Shown piece after piece: positions 1 through 11,900 of a stretch of 64,000 bases of DNA. Position 1 is the stretch's first letter, and every line of letters begins with the position of its first letter. The stretch lies in NCBI RefSeq assembly GCF_001640805.2, contig NC_066835.1, forward strand, positions 10,792,130-10,856,129, given 5' to 3'. The position numbers and the translations under genes are program-made. This DNA is from Lates calcarifer (Eukaryota; Chordata; Actinopteri; Centropomidae). The notes under the pieces were generated by a model. The model ran no database searches and was not told the origin of the DNA. It worked only from the letters and a program-made list of their open reading frames with translations.

Positions 1-429
1 TATTGTTCCCTCCGCTAAATCTATTCAGTACGTTAGTAATTGCTTTTTATTTTATTGCAGGAGAAATGAAGGGTGAATAAGAGTGTATGGCCTCTTTATT
101 ATTACTGTATATTCATATATTCAAGATAGAAATTGAGTGTTGAAAGTGGTTTGTAGGGAGGTATTTGAGCCTCAATATGTATTAGTCTGCAAAACCTCAG
201 ATAAAAGTATGTCCACTCTCATAAGAGCCTACAGTAAATATACAAACATGTGAAATTTATTTCATGTGTTTAGTTTTCGCAGGACTGAGGTTTGATCAAT
301 TGCAATCAAATAAGTCAACACCTGGAAATTATTATGACTCACATGCTAAGCGTCTGATATATCAGAGCTGATGCTTATCTTCCAGGTGGATTTTCGTAAT
401 AGTAACTGTAATTTCCATGTGACCTGAAC
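1..429. other. upstream flank of rprd1a, nothing coding seen
   Basis: This AT-rich stretch lies left of the rprd1a promoter. I see no exon with protein similarity on either strand, no RNA gene and no repeat I recognise. The end of a neighbouring gene may lie outside the window. Confidence 0.5.
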
Positions 430-716
430 GCATCATAGCTGTCGTACGGAACGTACGGAAGCGACTTATGCGGACTGCTGTGGTTTGTCCGAGGCAGAGC
501 CAGCGAGGCGGTCCCCCTTTAACACCACCGAGACGACGGCGGTTGCTAGTTAGCGCAAACACCCTGTCTTTAACACAGGAAAGGCAGCGTGTGACATGTA
601 ATTTGGATGGCTAAGATTCCTGTAGTGACTGGCTAAGTTGTTGCAGACGACACATCTGGGAGAAACCTTCAAGCTGCCTCTCCCGGTGTCTCGCTCTCCC
701 CCCTAATCTAGTCGAG
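430..716 (+). promoter_or_regulatory. rprd1a: rprd1a promoter and 5' leader
   Basis: The base composition changes here from AT-rich to GC/CpG-richer, as expected just upstream of a housekeeping gene. Two direct copies of the 9-mer CGTACGGAA lie at 443-451 and 452-460; the second runs on into CGGAAG, an ETS-like core. No clear TATA box is visible. The 5' leader ends at the ATG at 717. The transcription start is not determinable from sequence alone. Confidence 0.5.
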
Positions 717-3700
717 ATGTCAGCTTTCTCTGAGGCGGCTTTAGAGAAGAAACTATCCGAGCTTAGCAACTCCCAGCAAAGTGTGCAGACGTTGTCGTTG
801 TGGCTCATTCATCACAGAAAACACTCGAAGACCATTGTCAATGTTTGGTTCAACGAACTGAAGAAAGGTAAGAATGATACGAGCTAGCTAGTCCGTCATA
901 ATACAGACTGCTAACATGCCTCTACAAGTTAGATGTAGCATTTGGCTACAGGGACTGGCTAACTTTGGCTAAACCGCTATTGTAAATTTCAAGCTGTCTT
1001 TGCTAACGTTAAACTTAGTAGACAACGGACCGTTGTTAGCACACTCGCTGCTAACGCTAGCCAACTTTCGAGGAAAACCAGTTTGAAAGGTTTTGAATCA
1101 CCAGCATTGTCTCTCAGAAACGTTAACGTAGCATTGAACCAGGTTATTTATCTAAGACTGGTTTGTTTTTGTGTTCGCTACGAAAAACATACTCTGCTTT
1201 AACACCGTGGCTTTCTGGATTGATGTTAGCCTTGGTAGACGAGGTCACAGTCTCTTAATTGTTTAGCCTTGATGCAAGACCACCATACTAACTATATGTC
1301 TCATAGTCCTGAAGTTGAACCCCTCTTTGCAGATATTAAATTCTCCTTACGATGCAGTAGTAAAAAGTTTCTGTATGAACAAATAAGCGAATGACCAGGT
1401 TAATGTTAAAGGGTTTGCTTGTTGTGATGAACCCACAGATAATTATCACCCTCCTCAGCAGTCACTCTCAGTTCTGCAGAGCGTTTTAGCTTCTTTCAAC
1501 TCAGTGTTTTTGTATTCTGGCCCACAAATGCCACTGTCATCAACCCCGTTTCCAGCTGCAACAAGCTGCTGTTTTCAGCGAAAAAGCTCTGATAAACCCA
1601 CTGGACGTTACTTGTTCAGCAGCAAATGACAGACTGACGAGGTTAGCATTTAGCATTTATCAGCTAGAAAGCGAAATATTTCATTGATGAGACAGTGGAG
1701 ACTAAAACTGAGCATCACAGCTCCAAATGACTGCTAATGTAGCAACTGTAGAGGATGATAACCACAATACAACCATGGTATTAATACTTACTGTTGTGTT
1801 TACTGCCTGTTGTATTGCCCTCAAGTGGCCAAGAAATCAGTTAACGCAGCTTTAACAAACAAGCGTTAAAGGTATGAATTGGTTAGACAAAAAATAATGA
1901 ACAAGGAATGAATTAATCTCCATTGTAGATTTTTACGCAAATAGTATGAACTTTGATAACATTTACCCAACTCCATCCCTGTTAGTTGTGTTTTTGTTAT
2001 TTTAAATTTACTTATTTTCTCCTCATCGATAGCTAGAAAGATAACCTTTACTTAAGCAATTTAATGCTTTCAACATTCTCCTGTTAATTAACTGAATGAA
2101 CAATGAATACCAGAAGTAAGTGGGTCACTTGGATAGCATGGTGATTATCAATAACTTAACTCTAAATGTTAAACATTTGGCCATGCTACTCCTGCTGTTT
2201 GCAGCTGCTGGGATGGGCATACATTTCTCCTGGGAACTTAAATTGGGTCAAAATTGTTTTCTCAATCATTTCTTTTTCATAAATTTGTCCGTTGTCTCTC
2301 TCCCTTTCTTTCTCACACCAGCCCAAGCATACTCAAGTTGACTTAAGTTTAATGTATGTCCTTTGAAGCTCCAAGGGCTCCACTGAAAATTTATAGATAA
2401 AAGATAAGCTGCAGTCAGTCAGCCAGTGAAATAATATAAAGTGTAGCCAGCAGATAGTATCATAAATACGGTGATACTGATGCCTTGACACAACAGTAAA
2501 ATCTTTTGATAATTTTTTGTGTTGATTTGTCGTTCAAAGCGTGACAGATGGAAGGTTTAAATCATTAATCTACCATTTATTTCTGTAAGCAAATTTATTC
2601 CCAGTGAATCATAACAGTAAATGCTGTCTCCAAGTTGAGTAGATGCAATTACACTACAAGTGTGTGATTGAGTTCTTAAGAATATTTTGTGGAACTGGTT
2701 TTAAAAAGCCTGTTGTATGGGTGTTGGGTGTTGCTGTAGTTGTAGCTAATACAGGCACACTTTTCCTCAGGGTGCTACTCAACAACCTAATGATATCTCA
2801 AGTGGATGTTTTATTTTAGGAGCCTTGTCTGAGCGACTGAAAAGAGTGTGCAGTGTTAATAGCAATGGGGATAGAGATGGCACATTTCTCCTGGGCTTTA
2901 CGCTTAACCCAGTGTTGACTGTGACCTGTAAAAACAACAAAGACATAAAGCATTATTACTTGTATTTTATTACTGTGCATGTTGAAACCCAATTGGAAAA
3001 GACATACAAAACAAGTTGTGTGATTATAGAAAGGAAAGAAAAATTTACTTGAGACAGTAAACGTTGTAGCCCTTGAGTCTTACATTGCAGCTGTGGTTGT
3101 GTCTCTGATAAATAGAGATAGATTAACCTTAATGAATCATGGTCTGACTTGTTGGAAAAACATGGCACTGCATTCACAGTTTGGTATTTCTTTCTTGTAA
3201 TCATTTCACTGATAAAAGATTAATTCAATAATGCTTATTGTTAGTGGGTTATTTAATGGATCATTGTTCATTAACTTACAGTGTTACTCATGAGTCAAAA
3301 CACATTTCTTGTGCATTGAAACCTATCACTGTGTTGCTCAGTCTTGTATATCATAACTAAATGGCTCACTGTAATATGTGTATGTGTGCGTTTGAATGCA
3401 TGCAGCTCAGGTATCACGCAAGCTGACCTTCCTTTACTTGGCCAATGATGTCATTCAGAACAGCAAGAAAAAAGGACCAGAGTTCACCCAGGACTTTGCA
3501 CCGGTCATCGTTGATGCATTCAAACATGTGTACAGGTCAGATTTAACATTACCACATTACCAAGATGTGATGTTGAGTCACATTTTTAGCACTAAGTAAA
3601 AGGTTTATTTTTATTGTTCACTGGCTGTTGCTGAAGTCAGTATTTTTTAAACACATTGACTCTTGGTAGAGAGTCATGCTTTTAAAATTAAGAATTTGAG

Positions 3701-6700
3701 AAATCACTAAGTCAGAATTCACCAAGAATCATTTCTGAAATTCTGTTTTCCTGTCCAGAGAGGGCGAGGAGGGCTGTAAGAAACAGTTGGGTCGGGTTTT
3801 GTCCATCTGGCAGGAGAGAGCTGTGTACGAGAACAACCTGCTGGATCAACTCTCACAAGTCCTATGTAAGTAACCTGTACCTGTACAGGCTCGTAGGTAG
3901 TGCTCAACACCCAACCACGTCTACATATTTTCTCCTCACAACAGTAAGCTAATGTGACTGCTTGTCCTGCCAATCTGCAGGTTTAAACCACACTTGCTTT
4001 GTCTTGTAAGATCTTCCCGCATGTGCATTTTTAAACTGCACACAACACTTACTTACTAAAGTTATGGGACAGGATGAATTCTGATCATAAACATTTATGG
4101 TTCTCTGTATTTTATTATATAAAGTGTGCACTGTTTCATTTCAGCCAGAAAACTGTAGCTTTGTGAGGTTTTTGTTACCTTCTGCTCTTTTCTTGAAAAT
4201 CACAGATGGAGAAAAGAAGGCTAAGAAGAGGACATATGAGGAAATCCAACCAGATGATGAGGACTTTGCCTCCCAGAGCTCCCCAGCTGAGCCCCCACAG
4301 GTGCTGCTCTAGACAAACAGCATAGCCATAAATACAGGGTGTTAATGAAATGATACTTTAAACCACAGAGAGGTCATTTAGTACTTCTTACTGTTGATAC
4401 AGCTGCTTCCAGATGAATTTGTGTCTCCGATACTTCCTTTCTATGCTACCTATCAAACATTGTTTATGTTTGACTCACACGCTTAATCTAGTCATTTAAC
4501 CCTCTTCTTTTACCTCTCTCATCCCTCTGCTCCTCACACCCGCTGCCTCAGACAGCAGAGTTAATCCGAGCTCTGCAGGAGCTGGAAAATGCAGCCTCTG
4601 GCGACTCAGTGCTGCGTCAGCGAATCTCCTCCCTTCCTGCTGAGGTGCAGGACACGTCACTGCTTCACAGGATCACAGGTGGGAGGCAGGACACAGCACA
4701 TTACGGCGTACTGTATATACACTCACCAGGCACTTTATTAGGAACACTATAGTAATACTGTGCAGGGCCTTCCTTTGCGTGGAAAACAGCCTCAGTTCTT
4801 TTGTCTTTTTTGTACAATTCTGAGTAAACACTAGAGACGATTGCGTGTGAAAATCCCAGGAGATCAGCAATTTCAGAAATACTCCCCTTTCTGGCACCAA
4901 CAATCATACCACAGTCAAAGTCATTGAGATCACATTTTTTACCCCCGTTCTGGGATTTGATTAACTGGAGCTCCTGACCTGTATCTGTATGGTTTTGTGC
5001 CCTGCACTGCTGCCACATGACTGACTGACTGGATAATTGCACGAACAAGCAGGTGTACAGGTGTTCCTAATAAAGTGCTCGGTCAGTGTATCTGCATTAG
5101 AGTTTACTGCTAAGTAACCCACAGTGGATGATTTTCCTAGATATATCCTTTTTTGTTTTATTTTAATTTTGTTAAAGACATTTTGCCAGTTTGACTTATT
5201 GTACATCAAAAGGCTACACAGCATAGCACCCTTGCACTACAAACTGAAGTTCCTTTGAGCAGGACACTCAAAATACAATGTTAAAAAGGCCTAAAAATAC
5301 CTTCATCAGAGAAGTTGAGTTGAGTGTGATTTTACAGTAGCTGTTTACTTTGTACCGGTGTTGATGTATGACAGAATGACCTCCAGCTGAACCCTCTGAA
5401 CTGGTTTTATTCAAGCATCGTGCCCTGCTCTCTGCACGCTGTCTGTGATTTAGATAAAGAATCAGGGGAGCGGCTCTCCCGGCTGGTGGAGGAGGCCTGC
5501 ATGCTGCTAGCAGATTACAGTGGTCGCTTGGCAGCAGAAATAGACGATAGGAGGCAGCTCACGCGCACACTAACGGTCTTCCTGCAAAGCCAGAAGGACG
5601 GCCTGGCCCAGAACGAGCAGAAACTTGAAGTGCGTAAATCACTTTCTTTCTTTCTTTCTTTTTCTTTCTTTCTTTCTTTCTTTCTTTCTTTCAATTACTT
5701 TATGTGTATGTCTCGTCTACATCACCTTTGTGTCATTATTATCCACCTGTCTGTGTTGGTGTGTGCTCACACGTCTTGTTTGTCTACATTTCAAATTAAC
5801 ATTTCTTTTCATGTATTTCAGCATGTTGCATACATCTGCAGAGTGCCTGTTTTGTTATTGAACCAGACTGCAGATTTCAATTTGAGTGTTAGGCCTGTTG
5901 GAATTACAAACAGGAAACATTCCTAATTAGATACACATAATGACATCCAAGAGAAATTTTCCCTTTTCACTGGGAAATGCTTGTTGTTTGAGCTATTTCA
6001 TTTAGTTCACTCGGTGTGCTCATCCCACAAGGTAAGTATCGACCAAAATAGTGTGTGATCAAGTGTTTGACTCTGAAAAACTTAACTACAGATTTTCTTG
6101 TTTTCTCATAACCATGTTTTTTGTGGTGACGGTAACTGTCCAGCCTTTATTCACAGGATACCAAGAGGATAAAGTATCTCATATCTGTATCTTCTGTAAT
6201 AAAAAAAACCCTGAAAATAAAAAATGAAAATAATTTTGTGAGTGCTTTTATTTTGCTCTAACACACAGCTCGTGGTGGTGTGTGCATTGTTTGAATTTTC
6301 CATTTCAAAGATGTTCTATGATAACAGTATTTAAAGCCTTTTTGTGGTGTTAACACAATACATGCTAGCTACACACTCAAGGTTTGAATTAAGCTCTGTT
6401 TAATAGAAGTTGCAGATGTGTGCAAATAGAGGGAAACTCACGTTATTACAGGTCAAACCAGAATTTAAGAAAAGAAACAGCAAGTTCTAGGAATCTTAGA
6501 CACAAATGAAAAAATGCTAATGTTATTTTTCATTTGGAAATTTGTGATGCATACTGAACTTTGAAGCCTCCTGTGAGCTGAGGAAATGTGTCCTGTTTGC
6601 ACTACACATGCACGTGTCAGCTGTCCCATAGTCATACACACTAACATTTTAAAACTGACGTGCAGGGAGCAGAAATAAAACGAGTCATACTGTGTCTTTA

Positions 6701-7521
6701 AGGTGTTAAAATCAGCGCACATACATGAATGAGGTGAAATCATTTGGTAACTCGACTGTTAAATTGTTGTTTCATAGACTTTCTGACATGCTCTGTAGAT
6801 ACAGTACCTTTCATGCTCTTTTGTTTTCGTCATTAAAGACCTTTAAATACTTGAGTCCTCTTAGTTTAGTGTATTTTCAAAAGCAAACGACAGGTAAATG
6901 TTATTTTTTCAATGACCTTTTAGGTGTTTCATAGATGTACAACAAAGTAAAGCCGAATTAGTCATGAACCTGAGATAAATATAATGACATGTACATTAAA
7001 TCTCATTAGACACTCAGTGGTTTGAAAGAGGACAGAGCTGAATGCTCATACAGCCTTATTACATTTACATAGTGTTTTCAGATTAGACTAATTGTTAGAG
7101 ATGACATGTTGGGTAGAAGTCTTTGGACAGGACTCCAGACTTGTGTAGTTAAACTTCACTTGGACTTTTAACTACCACATTCTGTAACATACAATGCAGT
7201 AGAAAATTATCATTATTTCTTAATATTATTTCCATTTTTATGGAGTCTTAATATCCTTCATTTAGATTTTCTAATTACATGTCAGTGACTTATTTATTAC
7301 TGTCTACTTGCCAGAAGTTGTGTTCTCAAAAATATTGCTTTTGAGACTTAAGAATCTGAAAATTGCAATGGTACTATGATTTTTTAGTTCTGATGGACGT
7401 CTTCTGCTGTGGACTTTTTCAGGAGTACAAACGTAAACTGGCAAGGGTGACCCAGGTCCGGAAGGAGCTGCGTTCGCGTCTGAACAATCTCCCAGGAGGA
7501 CTCTACAACTCGTCAGAGTGA
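717..7521 (+). CDS. rprd1a: RPRD1A, regulation of nuclear pre-mRNA domain-containing protein 1A (7 coding exons)
   Basis: The coding exons are 717-867, 3406-3535, 3759-3865, 4206-4300, 4552-4678, 5454-5629 and 7423-7521. All have GT..AG borders and consistent phases, and they sum to 294 codons plus TGA. The family binds the phosphorylated C-terminal repeat of RNA polymerase II in the nucleus through an N-terminal CID domain (here about residues 1-130), dimerises through a C-terminal coiled coil and helps RPAP2 remove Ser5 phosphate. The start MSAFSEAALEKKLSELSNSQ, the block RKLTFLYLANDVIQNSKKKG, and the C-terminal parts SGERLSRLVEEACMLLADY and EYKRKLARV are hallmarks. MSAF, DFAPVIVDAFKHV and the KKRTYE linker favour RPRD1A over RPRD1B. 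The protein is shorter than the human one (312 aa): the tail goes from the LP of RLNNLP almost directly to LYNSSE, lacking about 19 residues. The frame is open throughout. Identification is by recognition, not by search. Confidence 0.94.
868..3405 (+). other. rprd1a: rprd1a intron 1
   Basis: The intron begins GTAAGA after the first coding exon and ends in TGCAG. The first part has many GCTAGC/GTTAAC-type short palindromic words, common around fish 5' ends. No exon, RNA gene or recognisable mobile element was found in it. Short open frames such as the one at 2825-3052 have no recognisable similarity. Confidence 0.6.
4718..5090 (-). mobile_element. internally deleted Tc1/mariner-type transposon with transposase HTH remnant
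   Basis: A 373-bp element lies in rprd1a intron 5 (4679-5453). Its ends are inverted repeats: 4718-4747 and the reverse complement of 5061-5090 match at 27 of 30 bases, sharing GCACTTTATTAGGAACAC. TA dinucleotides bound both ends (4718-4719, 5089-5090), the target-site duplication expected of Tc1/mariner elements. On the minus strand, 4701-5048 is an open frame containing DLNDFDCGMIVGARKG and ISEIADLLGFSHAIVSSVY. That is a helix-turn-helix resembling the N-terminal DNA-binding part of Tc1-like transposases. The catalytic DDE domain is absent, so the copy cannot move by itself. The frame ends by reading through the terminal repeat, so a functional small protein is unlikely. Confidence 0.85.
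5642..5692. repeat. (CTTT)n microsatellite
   Basis: About 50 bp of near-perfect CTTT units begin 12 bases after the 5' splice site of rprd1a intron 6 (GT at 5630). It gives the start of the intron a long pyrimidine tract. Length polymorphism is likely. Confidence 0.95.
5693..7422 (+). other. rprd1a: rest of rprd1a intron 6
   Basis: This AT-rich intron ends TTTTTCAG just before the last coding exon. No exon, RNA gene or clear mobile element is seen in it. Confidence 0.6.
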
Positions 7522-8493
7522 CTCAAGTTTCACCCTGAAACATCTCAGCCTGTCTCTTAGATATTTGACATTGCCATAGCCCTCTGTTTTTGATTTTGGA
7601 AAGTGTCTGTGTGTCCCTGTATGGTGACCTGTGGTTCTCGCTCTGTTTTAAACAGATCATTTATCCACATGGCTGTTTTTCTGTTTGTAAGTTTGTATCT
7701 TTTTGTGCTGTACGTTATCAGTACACTGTACATGAAGATTTATAATCAGACACAGGCCTCTCATGCTTTGGCCCCTGCCCATCTAACCCTGACAGCTTTA
7801 AAGTGCTATGGACGATGCTGGTGTGATATTTTTGTATTTATGGTGATTTGAGATAATGTACCAGAGTATATCCCTTTAGTGTGATCATAATTTTCAGTAT
7901 TTTGGATTGCTGTCTTAACTTTCATTTACTCCTTGTTTCTAGCTCTTGGTTATAGATTATTGCAGCAGTTTTCAAACTGAGATTATTATTTTTATGTGGT
8001 GTGGTACAGCCTCTGAAGAGAACTGTGTACTTGTGAAATCATTAGGAAACCATATTCTGAAGCTGAGTAGTAAGCCATCTTCCTAATAGCAAGCATATGT
8101 AATTATAATTTACAAAAAGCCTCTTTGTGAGAGGGGTGTGTAAATCATTGGTAAGTGTACACTTTCAAAATTGCATGTAAATATGGAGTTATACCTTTAA
8201 GTGCTCATGATTTGTATCCATGTGAATATGGCTTGGACACTCATTCAGACAAATTACTGATTTACCTCTGTACAACCTTATCTTTGTAGTTTCCCCACAC
8301 CTACACAGTAATGAAGGAGTCTGTTGTCTTGTTTACTGTAACATCCAGCTTCATAGTTTTAACCTTAAGTCTACTGAATGCTGTGCTGATGCTTCACACA
8401 GCTTGAGAAGTGCCCCAGTTTCCAAAGCCAGACTCTAAAGCAGCTGTTTGTTTTTGTAAATATGAAGCAAAAATATTCTAAGAACCAAATAAA
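7522..8493 (+). terminator. rprd1a: rprd1a 3' UTR with poly(A) signal
   Basis: An AT-rich 3' UTR of about 1 kb follows the TGA at 7519-7521. A canonical AATAAA at 8488-8493 is the best candidate poly(A) signal. It lies only about 0.47 kb upstream of the start codon of the next gene. Confidence 0.7.
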
Positions 8494-8960
8494 CAGAAAA
8501 TGTATGAATCTTTGCAGTCCTGTCTGCAGTATATGACAACTAACTTACTTTCAATTGTGGTTTTGTCCAACAGGGGGCGTAAACGGACGTCTGTTTTCTG
8601 CGGGGTGCGCTCGTTTTGAATACCGTGTAGTTTTTTTTTTTTTAACGGAGGTGGCGCGGTGCTCAGACGACCCCGCTCGTGTTGGTTTCCTCGGGTCAAC
8701 TGCTCAAACTCACAGGAAGTAAAGCGTTTTCTTCAATCTAAACGGAAGTAGACGAAAGAAAATCACTACAACATAACACACATATTAATAGTTAGTGTTA
8801 GCAGCTAGCTAACAGCTGGGCAAAGAAAGGCTATGCTGCCGTAAACTTTGATGTTAATGTATTAACTAGCTTGGCTACGTTCGCTAGCTAATTAAACGTT
8901 CACTAAGCTACCAGCCTTTTCATAAGAGTGTAGCGTTAACTCTGTGTAAAACATCCAACA
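8494..8960 (+). promoter_or_regulatory. intergenic region, promoter and 5' leader of the zinc-finger gene
   Basis: This short intergenic segment is CpG-richer around 8570-8700 (GGGGCGTAAACGGACG, GGTGGCGCGG), consistent with a TATA-less promoter. A T-run lies at 8631-8642. The leader then carries several GCTAGC/GCTAAC words and reaches the ATG at 8961. No coding potential was recognised. Confidence 0.5.
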
Positions 8961-11900
8961 ATGGACAGTCTTGAAACACCTTACGACGATGAGACCGAAT
9001 TTATTAAATGCCCGGTAAGCTGGCTAACGTTATCTGCACGTATATAGTTAATATGTGTACATTGTTAAAGAAAGCCTCACTGGTTATTGTCGAGGTTGTA
9101 ATTTGTGCTGTTTGTTGCCCAGTACTGATATATATTAAGAGATTGTAACCACTCCACTTGACTGTTCTGAAGTTAGCTGTGTCTGCCTAATATACTTGCA
9201 TCTGACAGTATATCATAACTTTGTGTGTAGTTATGATACTGAGTGATTAAGGTCTTCTGTTTTACTTTAGGTGTGTGATAAATCCATAAGAGGAGAAACC
9301 TGGTACAAGATACACCTGACCACACCAGGGCACATAAAGGTACAGAGCACCATTTACTGGTGCAAAAAGCTGTGCAACCTGACGGTTTTGTTGAATACTA
9401 ACCCAGTTAAAACACCTAGTGATAGACCAATAAATTAAAAGTCGGTGCGAAACTGTACTGTGACTTGTTGATTTTTCTTTGCATTCAGTCAAAATGTTCC
9501 ACAGGTTCAAGGTAAAGCAAGACATGTCAAGAAGTGATATTTCACTATCTTTCCAAGCTGCTGGCAACCTACATCTGTACTTCCTGGATGCAGTGTGTCT
9601 TGTTGTGCCAGAGCCAAATAATCTGGTGGTACAGTAAGTCCCAGATCAGTGCCACCAACAGGCAAGGTGTTCTGCATTTCTTCTGAGTCAGGCTTGAAGC
9701 TGAAAGTCTGTGCACATGTGCATTTTATATAGATGTTTAATTTTTTTAATATGTAGTGTTCAGTCACTTCTTCAGCAATATCAAGCTACCTGGCTGAAAA
9801 AACTGAATGCTCACCAGTATTTGTCTTTGACCATTGTTAGGAAAATGGCCCGATCACTCTGGAGGTGTGCTGTGTCTTTGAGGTGTGCACCCTACAGTAA
9901 GTTTCTGGCGTACTGAAGGCAACTTATTAACACATTTAAATCAGACTGACCAAGACTTGAATCTACGTTTCCCTCATGTCTGACATCATCATATGTGGAC
10001 AGTTTTGATGGACAACACAGGCGTCATGTTTTAACTGCTTGGCATCAGTCTCCTTTCAATCTCCCTTTCATCATTTGTTTCATATGGAGGACGTCCTACA
10101 TTCACATCAGTCTATACATGACACATCAAGGTGAAGCACAGGTGAATATTGTAATGTTTATGTTTATGACGGTTACAGGGAAGCCAGTCACAGGAGACGT
10201 GTCGTGACCATGTTTTAGGGGGCACATTTGACAGCTGACTTTACCCTCAATGTTTTCCCACTCTGTACTGTTGGAAAGTCAGACATGGAAGACCCAAGAC
10301 CATGGACAATACTTTGACAAACTGAGCATTACAGATGTGAAAATGTTGTCCACACTGGCTGTAGCAATGGCAGCAGCTTCAGTCCTCTTTCAGTATCCTT
10401 GTAGGATGCGTTCAGCCAAAGTACTGCTGTGTGGTCAGCCACGTTTTGGCGGAGCTCCCTGCTTATCCACAGTCACTGTTATGCACACAAGTCTGAAAAA
10501 AATGGACTTGAATCATGAAAATAATCCTCGGGTCAGAGGTACAAGGCTTGCAGGTCTTTTATGAGTATGGCCTATCTCATCTGGTGGGATCATGTCTTAT
10601 GGGAACAGACTTAACATTATGTTTGACACTGAAAGCTCCATGAGTGAATGAAGCTTTGGAAACAGAAAGTTGCTTAAACATCAGTTTGTGTCTCTTCCTG
10701 GGTGTATTGAAGAAACTGGATACTGCTTCTGTGCATACAGATATCCATTTCACCGTCTTTAACTGTTATTATAACCTTCTGCATAAAAGGCAGCTGAACA
10801 CATGCAGTTACGTGCAGGAGGACATGCTTGCTTCTCCTTAACTACTTTATTATACTTCCATGCCACTGACAGCCGTGACTGGAGGCATTATGGTTTTGGG
10901 TTGTCTGTCCGTCTGTCCCGTTCTCGTGAACGTGATATCACAGCAACGCTTTGAGGGAATTCCTTCAAATTTGACATTCACTTGGACTCAAGGAGGAACT
11001 GATTAGATTCTGGTGGTAAAAGGTCTAAGACTAAGGTCACTGTGGTCTCACATGTGTCCTGTTGTGAATGTGATGCATCAGGAACGCCTAGGGGGGACTT
11101 CATTACATCTGGCACATAACATCTGCTTGATCTCAAGGATAAACTGATAAGAATTTGGATGGTCATAGGCCAAAGTTCATTCAACGACATAACTCAGGAG
11201 CGGAAGAGGAGATTATGACCATATTTCACATTTGATCAGACACTAGGTTGGTGACACACTTTGGGTGCCAACCGTGGAGCTGTGGTGATTGTACAGATCT
11301 TCTGCGCTGCTTGGATGAACGTGTGTGAAGCATCCACGTTTTAGAATTTGTAGAAAGTCAAGTCAAATCAGATTTATTCATATATCTCTTAATCACAATT
11401 TGCCTCAAAGGGCGTCACAGTCGCAGCAGCTTCTTTCCTTAGACCCTGGACTCGGATGAGAAACAACTCCCATTAATGGGCATTAAGGAAGAACCCTGAT
11501 GAATGTTTTAGCTGATCTTTTAATTGTGTTTATCAAGTTTATTCATCAATATTATTTATGGATTTTGTTTGCCATTCAGCTCACTTGTATCAATTCCTTC
11601 AAATTCCTCACTTTATGTATCATATGAGTCTGGACAAACATGAATGTAAACTGCAACTTGACTGGTTGGTGGAGGCATACAACCATGAGGCAGTAATTCT
11701 TGTGTCCTTATGCTCTTGTTATGTAAAAATGACAGGTGAGGATATGTACCTTTACTGCACCTCAAATGAGCTGTGGTTTTGGTTAACAATTATGTGTTTA
11801 AAAAAAATATGTTTGTTTCCATAATATAATGCTTTCTTTGTTTTTAGCCTTAGTGAACTCTAACCAGTGTCCTGTTTACCCAGCACTGATTGACTTCATT

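Noticed and set aside
4701..5048. domesticated transposase gene on the minus strand
   Set aside because: The frame ends by reading through the terminal inverted repeat, lacks the catalytic domain and has no promoter or splice evidence; a deleted Tc1 copy explains it.
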